From: Alectoria sarmentosa
Taxonomy: Eukaryota > Ascomycota > Lecanoromycetes > Lecanorales > Parmeliaceae
Assembly (NCBI GenBank): GCA_009733775.1
Contig: WOGZ01000238.1
Location: forward strand, 8,422-52,652
DNA: 44,231 nt
Direction: 5' to 3'
Positions 1 through 9,881 of this stretch are shown here, one piece after another. Both the position numbers and the translations under genes were made by a program. Under the pieces are notes generated by a model that saw only the letters and a program-made list of their open reading frames with translations, made no database searches and was not told the origin of the DNA. Position 1 is the first letter of the stretch. Each line of letters opens with the position of its first letter.

Positions 1-943
1 TATACATGGCAGCCAGAGGGGCGGATGCTGCGCTTGGCTATAAAGACCACACGCTTGTCAGCCTGCACAGCAGCCCATGCAGCTCAGCTCACATGTCATG
101 AGAGTCAAGAGCTCGGAGATAATGATCATTGGCGCTTGGAGGTTGTCCGAGCGAGCGCGTGGGTACTTAAAAGGTTAGTTAGGGAGGGAGCGGCGGCTGC
201 GGTATGGTTTGCCGAGAACTGTAGGGAGGTCGGTCGGTCGGTCAGGCGGCGCAATTCGCTTTTTTGCGGTGGTGAGGTGAATTGTGCAGGAGCAGAGCAG
301 AGCAGAGGGCCGGTTGAGATGGATGAGGAGGAAAGGGGCTGAGGAGGTCCGGAGTTTGCGATGTTGGTACTTCTTCTTCTTCTTTCTTCTTCTGCTTCCT
401 TTTCTTATGGGATGGGAGGATTCTTGTTTTTCACAACCGGTAGACTGCTCGTTGTTTTGTTGCTTATTGTGTGTGTGTTGGCTAGTATATTTGAATATGC
501 AGTAGTTGTGGGGCAGGGAGCCCCATTTCACAAACTGTGTGTGTGTGTGTGTGGAGAAGGGAGGGTGTCAAGTGGTCTCCATTGCAACGAACTCTACAGA
601 AAGCTTTCCGGTTGGGCCGCTGAAGTTTTTCTTAAGGTGTGGGTGGTCTTTGATGAAGTGCGACTATGGCCTTGAGATGAGTTGTTGATGGGAGAAGAGG
701 GTGAGGCGGTCGGCTGTTGTGAGCGGCCTGAGATGGTGTGGCGAGCAGTCCACGGGATCTGTGAAGAGCTTCGTAGATGGAGCATTGAACATTGTTTTCT
801 ATTTGAATGTAAAGGAGTCTAGATGAAGATGGAACACAGAGACGGAGACTGATTTACGAGGAGCACAGCCTTTCTCTGCCAGTCCATCATGCACTTGAAA
901 GAGCCTCCGAGCTTAGCCCTTACCGAGAACGCACACTCACCCA
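1..943. other. Gene-free flank with simple repeats
   Basis: I see no credible gene here: the open frames are low-complexity, lack splice-consistent extension and show no family motif. The stretch holds short tandem runs: four GGTC units near 228-243, AGCAG units near 291-304, a pyrimidine-rich CTT/TTC run near 369-405 and a TG run at 536-553. It may include the 3' flank of the SNF2-like gene and regulatory DNA of a gene beyond the left edge. Confidence 0.5.
536..553. repeat. TG dinucleotide microsatellite
   Basis: Nine uninterrupted TG units. No function is implied. Confidence 0.9.
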
Positions 944-3900
944 TCAGAATTTGTGCAAGAGAGATCGTAAATCCTACTACGATTAGAAGGCCGCTTTTGG
1001 TAGGAGCTGGATGTGCGACTGACCTTCAAACGCTGCAACATAGTCTGCTCATTCCCCTCTTTCTTTTCCAGCGTCAGCTCCGCAAGTTGCAACTTCATGA
1101 TTTGACGGGATTGAATGGACTGTCATTGTCAATATCTATACCCTCGGTCTATGCGACAAATGGCGCGTACCTCTTCGATCGTCTTCTCCATCACGTATCG
1201 AATAATGGTGACCGTACGAGTCTGGCCCAGGCGTAAAGCCCGACCGATTGCCTGAGCTTCTATAGCCGGATTCCATTGGGGCTCGAGCAGGTGGACACGG
1301 GTCGCTGCGGTCAGATTGAGCCTGTGAAACCAGTCAGCATATACAAGAATGAGTGTGACAATGGAGGTCTTGTACCCCACTGCGCCCGTCCCAGTTGTCA
1401 TCAACAACAAATTGGTACTTTGATCTTCCTGAAATTGCTTGATGATCCGGTTGCGTTGATTGGTTGGTATGGCTCCGTCTATCCGGACATATTCGATACC
1501 AACAAGTTTCAGCATCAGCTCCAGAATATCCAGCGTTGTTTTCCAGCATGAAAAGACGATACTGAATTGAAATCGTTAATGCTGTTCCATTCCACACTTC
1601 TGGGTAGGATCTGCGTACCTCTTGTTGCCTAGCATGTTCTCTTGGATATTCCTCACAACCGCAGACAGTTTGGAAGATTGCCGCTTCGGTATAAGACTTG
1701 GGCGCAAGGAACTTGAAGGTGTGTGGTCTTCATTCTCCCGTCGAGGGCTACTATTTCCAGGAGCATTGATCTGCTGGACATGTCTGCTATTCGTAGGGCC
1801 TTGCATTCTCGGTCTTTCCTGAGTCCTGGTCGTATCAGTTTCATTTGGTGACAAAGATGCTAGACATAGTAATTGTGGCGAATCTTGAGGAGAGGGGCTT
1901 GGAGAGATGTCATCTTGCCCGTCGGAAACAGATATCTCGCAGGAGCAAAACAGGCAAGCTAAATTGCCTCCCTCTAAGTATCCAATCCGGGCACGGCCAC
2001 CTTGAACACCTGATCTTGAATCACGAATCTGCTGAGTGCCGTTGTTGCACAGCAAGCGAAGACGTAGAATCGCCTGGAAGATACCGTTGTATGCTTTGGC
2101 GACAGATCTGCTGGAAATACAGTCATCAATTTTCCTTTTCGCGTCTTCAATTATCCTAGAATAAACGGTTTTCTCTTCCGTCGAAAGTGAAAGGATGACC
2201 GTTTTGTTCTCGGTGTTCGGAAGGTCGAGGAGCATGCGAGTACGGCGCAAGCACACGGAGCTCAGGAGAAGCCGTATATTCCGATCTCCGGCTTGCGGAT
2301 CCGTCAGCAGAGGCTCGGAGATATGTGTTCGGAAAGCAGCATTGCTGTCAAACGGAACGACACGTAGAAAACGAATGAGAGAGCCTAAGTCTTCCAGTCT
2401 GTTTTGTATTGGGGTCCCAGTGAGGCACCAATGTCGTTCAGCGTGAAGCGAGTAGACCGCTCGAAATTGTTGAGTAGACTGATGGCGTATTGCATGGGCT
2501 ACGAATTCCGAGTCTCAGCGTGCGAAGAGCCATGAAACTCCACTGATGGAACACATACCTTCGTCAAGGACAACTCGAAACCATCTTATCTGCTGAAGAG
2601 TGCTCAATCTCTTTGCGACATCGGACGCTACAGTGGCGTAAGTTGTCATAACTACGTCGTACCCAATTATCGAGTCGATGTCAATCTCTTTGCCAACCCC
2701 GTGGTATTTGTATACCTTAAGCAGCCCAGGACTCACATGTCTTCTCGAACCCTATCAGCGTTGTCTGAAAAGACTAGTAGGGCCTCACACACCTTTGAAT
2801 TTCGTCTTCCCAGCCATCCAAAAGTACTTATTACTATTAGCAACAGTTTGTTTGAATGGGGTTATGTTGTAATTGGCCTACCTGCGGAAGGTGCGATGAC
2901 TAACGTGGAGCTAGTTCTTCGAAGACTTTGGTGGCCGCTCCTTGCTTGGATTGCATGTTGCGAACCCATAAAAGTACGAGCCTCATCGAGGGACATTGCA
3001 ATAGCAGAGATCATGGTCAAAGTCTTCCCCAAACCCATGTCATCAGCGAGTATTCCTCCTCTGGGAGAATCGGGCTTTGTCGATCTTCTCGATCCCGAGA
3101 TGGCATCCTCATAGCTAGCAAGATCCATGTATTCAGTCAGTATACCTCACATTATATATCTTACACTGGGGAAATGGTAGGGGTGTGCTCACTAATGACT
3201 CCCGTCATCGTTTTGTTGCGCCTTCCACAAAGAGAAAACATTCTCTATGGTCTCACACTCTCTCTGTATAACGAAATACAATGCTTCCTTTTGGTGTCTA
3301 GGTGCAGAGTTCAGTCAGTGACGCATCACACTTTTGGGAAAGATCCATACTCAAGTAAGGGTGTCTTAATATGCCAATCCGCATTTTGGCTCGGCAGTTT
3401 GCGACTATGGTCGACGTCCTCAAATAGTTTGGCAATGTCTAGCACTGGGACTTGCTGATCTTGTTTTCTAGAAGATGGTGAGACGTAGATGTTTCGCTCT
3501 TCTCGTATACCTGGAACGGTATAGAAGTGAGGGTTGTCGTATGGGACACGACTGTTTAGATTGATCGGATGTTGAAGATAAATATGCTCTCTGGAGAGTC
3601 GTTTACCAACTTCTTGAATGACTTTTTCTGACCCGTAAATATTTATGGAGACAGGGAAGACTGCCTTCTTTCCTTTCTTACGTATTTGGTCTGGCGTGTT
3701 GGATTCTCCGCCAACTATGACGGCCTCAAGCCTGATCGATGGTAAACTTCGCAACGTTTCAAGTGCTGTTGTGGTGCGGGAGTGCACTATTGCAAAATCT
3801 CTGCCGTCGCTCGACTGTAAGTAATAACAATTTTGACCTGAGGAAATGGCGTAATGTTGGATAGCGTCCGAGTCTATGGAGGGAGTAGAAGGATGACTGT

Positions 3901-4452
3901 CGTTCAATTGACCATCACTCAAGAAGGCAGCTTTAGCGTCAGATATCTAAGTTTGACGTTAGTAAGGGCGCCGTTGGTGCTCACTTCGTCCCGCAGCTTC
4001 CACAGCAACGTTTCACGCTAGCGTAAGATACTCACCATTCCGAAACAGATTTCTTCTCTATCGCTCGACGACTCCTCCACTTCAAATATGCCAGTCGATA
4101 CCTCGCTATTTATGCTGTCGTCGAGCATTAAAGTATCGCCGTCATCGTCGACGTTTCTATTCTCTTGGAAAGTGTCCGATTCGTCTTCTGGAGAACAGCT
4201 GGTCCTGTCCAGACATCTGCCGCAAAGACATCAGCCGGTACTATGACCCATATAGGTCAGGCGGATCATCATCGGTACTGCTTACGTCTCTTCTTCTGGT
4301 CGCTCGCAGTTCCCTGCAATGACACGTCTCCTCCGCCGAAGGTCAGCATCTTCAGCGTCGTCCATGTCAAAAGGCCTGGACCTTTTGAGCGACTCTGTAG
4401 TTACCGAATGCGCCTGAGAAGAATCCTGATCTTTGGTAGCCAAGGCGGACAT
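944..4452 (-). CDS. SNF2-family Rad5/HLTF-like DNA-dependent ATPase, 12 exons
   Basis: Probable nuclear chromatin-remodelling or DNA-repair translocase. Exons (high to low): 4452-4286, 4216-4036, 3946-3351, 3297-3193, 3114-2882, 2826-2793, 2740-2559, 2498-1619, 1561-1376, 1321-1171, 1119-1024, 973-944; all junctions are GT-AG and keep frame, giving about 946 aa. Seen: acidic N-terminus; the EEICFGM motif common in fungal Rad5-like proteins; motif I GGILADDMGLGKT (about residue 370); TLVIAPS; DEAH split by an intron (about 499); LTGTPIQN; then in the C-terminal lobe SIVFSCW, GTGAVGLNLT, EPQWNP and QAIGRALRLGQ. Between the lobes a short Cys cluster (LACLFCSCEIS) looks like a degraded RING. The last two short exons are the least certain. 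Divergent from the NLR gene. Confidence 0.88.
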
Positions 4453-5142
4453 AGTGAACGGAAGCCGCTCTGATCATTTGTGGTCCGGGTTATCCCTAAA
4501 ACTGGAAGTGGGCGGACCAATCGACGACTGCAAGCCTCCGGGATTCGGTTTCCATCAAAAGATCCGAAATGTAAGCAGTAATAACATCTCTATACTATGC
4601 AAAGGACATTGATGCGCCTGAGATGTATCTGAACTATACCTTGATCATTTTGACAGTCGTCGAGAGGCCGCTTGATTTCACACCTAGTCTTGGGGGCCCT
4701 GGCAAATCTTACCCTGGCAGAGGAGAGAAGTTTTTTAATATATAATACCTCTGTTTGTGGCATTTGAGTAATGCAGATATGTCTGAGAATTTCTGTCAAT
4801 TTGCTTTGTGGCTGTGGCTGTGGTAAGGAATTCTTGCCTTCTTGGCAGGTCGATTCCCTGCAACCGCCTCCAGTAACCTGCACGAGAAACGTGGCTGGTG
4901 GGGCTGAGTCATCCTTGTGTCTGCCTTGTCCCACTACTCGAGACATCATTGCTTTTCGGAGGCCTCTGCGTTTCTTCTCTCCTCAACAAACTGGAAGGTT
5001 GACGACCCAGCTCGTAGGGTTTATACTACAGTAAATCTTTCTGGTTGCGGAATTGTGGCACCGGAACAAGGGGCTTTTACTCGCGGGCTTACTTATTCTC
5101 CTAGCTCTTTACAGCAACAGTACTCTAGCATCCTCCCCTGAG
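4453..5142. promoter_or_regulatory. Shared intergenic region of two divergent genes
   Basis: About 690 bp separate the start codons of the SNF2-like ATPase (-) and the NLR gene (+), so both promoters must lie here. Open frames in it, including one that would add a hydrophobic N-terminus to the NLR protein from 5053, do not look conserved. No individual factor site can be called. Confidence 0.4.
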
Positions 5143-8100
5143 ATGGCTGGCACACTGAGTGACAGCGGTTTCCAGCGTGCTCTGGCGAGATTCAGGGGTC
5201 ATCTAAGTCCGGCCGAACAAGAGAAATTCAGACTTACGAGCCTTGAGGATCTCTACGATACCATAGCCCAAATCCAGAACACTCAAGGGTCCGAGAGAAA
5301 GATGAGGAACCTCACTAGGATCAAGGCATTCCTTGAAGCCATGGAGCAGTTTGGCAAAGTCGTTGAAGTTTTTCTCAATGTGTCGGATATTCTTGCTTTT
5401 GTCTGGGTATGTAAGCAATTTTTTTCCAACCCTCCCAGCTGACAAGAGGTGCGGAATAGGGACCTATGAAATTTCTACTGCAGGTATCATACGCATCTAG
5501 ATCCCCGTATCCGACAGAAATTTCAAAAGCTACTGATCTCTGCCGCTAGATCGCTAGCACTTGGGTCGAATCATTCGATGTATTACTCGATGCTTATGAG
5601 GAAATAAGTGAGAGTCTTCCTCAGCTACTGGAATACGGCGAGCTCTTTAAGCGACACGCCCATATGAGGAAAGTCCTTGAATTGATGTACGGAGACATTT
5701 TGGAATTCCACAGACGTGCTATAAAGTTCTTCAACCGTCCTGGTGAGATTACCCACCCAATCTGTCCCTTATTGCTTTGATAAATGTGTATGCTATAGCG
5801 TGGAGACAATTATTCCGCTCTTCATGGAAGACTTTCAGGACCCAATTCCAATACATTCTCAGTAGCCTAAGCCGTCACAAAATTTTGGTCGAAAGGCAGG
5901 CTAGCTTGGTAGAATACGAGCAGTCAAAGGAGGCCCGATTGGCTGCACAGAAAGGCTTTGAGGACGCTGCAAAGGCTGAAAGACTCAGGCGCATATTAGC
6001 GGTGACCGAGAAGATCCGCCCCGCTAACACTCTTACCGATCACGAAGGGGCTGCCGAAATACGTCAGGAGTACCCAGATTCCGGAAAATGGATTCTATGT
6101 CATCCCTTTTTGAGAGAATGGATAGACCTGACACGCCCCGATATACCAGTACTATGGGTGAATGGGATTCCAGGAGCTGGTATCTTGCCTCCCTTATACC
6201 GGGACACCCACTCGTTGCAGCCCAGAGGCTGAAAAGATCCCTAGGCAAAACTGTGATTGCTTCTCTGATCATTGAGCAAACGAGGGCTATCGACTCGGTC
6301 GACGTCGGCTATTTCTACTGCAAGTACAACGATGAGCAGAAAAACTCCTTCACCGGAATCCTACGTGGCATATTAGTCCAGTTGGTTCAACAAAACGAGG
6401 ATCTTCTGCCATATGTATATGACGCATGCTGCTCAAGCAATGAGGTTACGATAGACTCTCCAACTATCCTCAAACAGCTTGTGGAAACATCCCTGAGGAG
6501 TTGTACAAATACATGCATCATTATTGACGGTATAGACGAGTGTGAGGAAGCAGAGGAAAAGAAAACAATAGCTTGGTTCCTAAAAATGATCGAAAACGAA
6601 ACGATAGACAATGCGAGAACGATGCGTCTACTTTTCATCAGTCAGAGGGACAAGGTAACAGAGAATCTGCTTATCAAAGCATCAGTGATACCACTGGACT
6701 CGGAGTACCATAAAGAAGATATCCAAATATACGCTCGCCACTGGTCTACACAGATTCAAGAAAAGTTTGATATTCCGGAGGATTCAGCTACCCGCATAAG
6801 CAGTCACGTTGCCACTCGAGCTCAAGGTGAGGAAATGCCAGTTCTACAGTAGGTCAGTTAGCTTGGAGAAAATCGATCTAATCCCTCGATTTAGGATTAT
6901 TCCTCTTCGCCAAATTGGTTCTAACGAATCTACATAGCCAAACAACACGAGAGAAGCTATTCAAAGAAATACAGCCAGACAGCTTTCCCACTGGCTTAGA
7001 AGCAGCGTTAGTCTGATCTCTAAGCGTCTTTGGGGTTTCTCCTACTGGCCTCCAATGCTCACAACGTCTACGGACTATTAGATATGAGCGGATCGCAATA
7101 CGTATATTTGAGAATCCCAACCGATCGGAACGCGAGGACGCGCACAACATCTTTAGATGGATCGTCTGTGCCAAAAGAGCCCTCAAATGGAGCGATATCC
7201 AATCCATCTTCGCGATTGACCCTGTTTTGCAGAGGGTGGACTTCGACGAACGCCAATTGCGTGTCACCTGCAGAGACCTGTGCGGCTCCCTGGTCGAGAC
7301 CGGTGCCGGAGACTCTCTTGAACTCGTTCACAAGAGTGCGAAGCTGTAAGTCTACTAGCTATTGCTTCCAGCCTTTGTGAGTGGGACGAGGTGACGAGCC
7401 AGCCAGATACTTAATAAAGACCAGCCGTATCTCCGTAGGATCCGAAGAATTGTACATTGCAGATTTTTGCCTCCGTTACCTTAACTTTGGGTGCTTCGAC
7501 GCAGACATGACCGATTTAGAGATCCGAGAATTTCACCGACAAGGGTACTATTCGTTTGAAGATTACGCAATAGCACAATGGCTTGATCATGTGGATTCAA
7601 GTACATCCGAACCATTACTACTGGATGCCGATGGTCTCGAGCGTTTGGCGCAAAGAATCAAATCATTTCTCATGAAACATGGGTCGGACGCACCCCCAGA
7701 TCTGTCGGAATCTACCGAGCAGAGGTTTCAGAGTATCCGGCAGTGGGATTTCACCAAACGACTAGATGATCTCGCACAATTAGGCCGCCAAAGGAAATCT
7801 AACGAGAATTATCTAGATCTTGAGATTCAACTTCGACGCCGGCGGTTGATCTACGAAGACATGGTTACTAATGCTGATCCGTTGCTCCTCAACGGATCCG
7901 GATGGTTCAAGTGTCCTAAAAATTGGTGTGAATTCTTCTCCGACGGGTTCCAGGATAAGGAGCGTCGAGATAAGCACGTCAATCAACACGCACGCCCCTT
8001 TCGCTGTTCGCTTGAAGAATGCCTGCATGCGGAGCTGGGTTTTGAGACAGAAAAAGATTTAAAACGACACGAGAAAAGGTCTCATTCGACTGATCAAACT

Positions 8101-9070
8101 TCCGAATGGGCCTTCCCGATACACCAACAGAAAAAGGAAGTAGACATTTTCTCTGCGTCTAAAAAGGGAGATCTAGCTACTGTAGAGCGACTCGTTAGAG
8201 GAGGAGCTGATGTAAAGCAGAAATCAGGCTCAGTAGCGAGAGGAAAATCTGCGCTTTATTTCGCTGTGAAGTATAACCACCAACATGTCGTAAGCTATCT
8301 ACTTGGGTAAGGATGCATTGGTGGTAGTCCAGAGGATTTTGACGTTGCTATCCGACTTTCTTCTATTGCTGTCATACAGGTGCTACTTGAGACGAAAGAA
8401 AACCCACAACGCAAGAGGAATCGGGCGCAGCTTACACTACGAGACGCAGCACTTCATGGACGCAACGATGCGATTCCACTTCTTTTAACCTACGATATTG
8501 ATATCAACCACATCTATCATCTAGGGTCTAGAACTAATAGAGTTCTAAGAACGGCCTTGCAAATTGCAAGATTACGCGGGGACCACGCATTCGCGCAGCA
8601 GCTGCTCGAGAGTGGGGCTCTAGATGAATCACAAATTGGGCGGGTGGACGCTGTCGGTCCACCCACCAAGGACCACCCCAAGGTAAACCAAATGCTCCCT
8701 TACATTTGGCCAAACAAAATTTCCAAGTCCCTCAGCTGATCCATTTTTGCAGCCTGATCCGCCGTTGTGGCTCCACGAAGCCCTAGCGGAGCTTCAGACC
8801 AGATACCCTGATGACCTCCTCGAAGGTACGATGTGCTATACTGCTGTCTCAACAGTCACGGACCTGCCCACATCTACATCGCCAAACGAGTCTGACAAGT
8901 TTTCGGCGAGAGATACACAATTCATGTACTACCCAAGGATCAAGTGTCTCGACTGTGTAGGAATGATATACGCCACAGGCCCTGGGACCGATGTGAAATG
9001 GTTCGAGAAACATCTGATGAAGCCATTTCATCGGAAAGGGGTTGAAAGAAGAAAGAGTGGAGGTACCTGA
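5143..9070 (+). CDS. NACHT / C2H2 zinc-finger / ankyrin protein (fungal NLR-like STAND), with a disputed in-frame stop
   Basis: Probable cytosolic signal-transducing ATPase of the kind used in fungal non-self recognition. Exons: 5143-5406, 5460-5483, 5550-5742, 5799-6179, 6245-6826, 6895-7006, 7082-7345, 7407-8682, 8753-9070. Seen: a helical N-terminal domain (FQRALARF... FVWGPMKFLLQ) as in fungal NACHT proteins; P-loop GIPGAGKT (about residues 283-290) split by an intron; Walker B CIIIDGIDEC (about 380); two C2H2-type fingers (about 772-832); ankyrin-like repeats; a C-terminal module with PRIKCLDCVG...GPGTDV. A TAA at 8308-8310 interrupts the ankyrin region: either the gene is broken (907 aa) or 8290-8379 is a 90-nt in-frame intron (about 1107 aa). 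Start 5143 is preferred because the ATG at 5053 adds an uncharacteristic hydrophobic leader. Confidence 0.82.
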
Positions 9071-9881
9071 AGATCCTAGCTAGAAGCGATCACGGGATGC
9101 AGAGTCCAAGAAGGCACGGGAAAAGTGAGAGAGGTGACGAAATGAAGTTTAATGGTTGATGACCAAAAAGGACGCGAATATCATTGGCCAGATCTTTCAT
9201 TGACGAGATAGGAAAGGAGATGACACCATCTGGTTGGCATTCTGTGTGTGCGTTCTGCACTGTATTCAATGGTTTCTCATCCAACCACGTCCCGAAATCC
9301 TCCTCCCCACACCTACCCCTCCCCGCATCTCATCCACTCACTTACCTACTTCTCTTGTCCAAATTTTCTAAAATAGCACATCGATCCCGCTTTCTTCCTT
9401 CTGCCCACATCACCGCAGAGGAGCGCTACCAATCAATCCCCGTGAGAGCAAAAGGGGTTCGGCCTAACATAGTACATAAACGATCCGTAGAGCCATGCAA
9501 GAGCGAAATTGCTCAATGGGGGCAGGCTGGTTATTGAGAAAGTTAGAGGCTTGGACGTCGTGCGCTGAGAGAATAGCGAATGTCAAGGGGACACTCCAGA
9601 GGTCAGAATCTAAATCATGCACAATTGCGTCACGACTATGACGCTAGAATTTGTGAGCATGTTGCGCTGGATGTGGACATTTGAAAGGCAAGAGGCGAAG
9701 AGTGCCGTCACACAAATGGGTAATCATCGACAGGTTCAGTTGTACTATAAGACATACAAGAGCCACCGCCAAACAACAATCTCGATCGTTATGCACGCGA
9801 AAGCTGGGAGTTCAAAGACGACGCAAAATTTATTCCCCTTCGATCAACCCTCTCACAATCCCCCTGCACTCCACCAGATAT
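9071..9881. other. Intergenic gap between convergent genes
   Basis: About 0.8 kb between the stop of the NLR gene and the stop of the methyltransferase-domain gene. The open frames are proline/serine-rich and read as composition rather than protein. It should hold both 3' ends; nothing else is seen. Confidence 0.5.

Noticed and set aside
5053..5142. Hydrophobic N-terminal extension of the NLR protein (signal-anchor-like)
   Set aside because: The extension is composition-driven and NACHT proteins are cytosolic; the ATG at 5143 gives the usual N-terminus for the family.
8311..8331. A 21-nt intron removing the TAA of the NLR gene (8308-8328 region, GTAAGG to GGTAG)
   Set aside because: Far below the minimum size for spliceosomal introns; the 90-nt alternative or a nonsense mutation is more credible.
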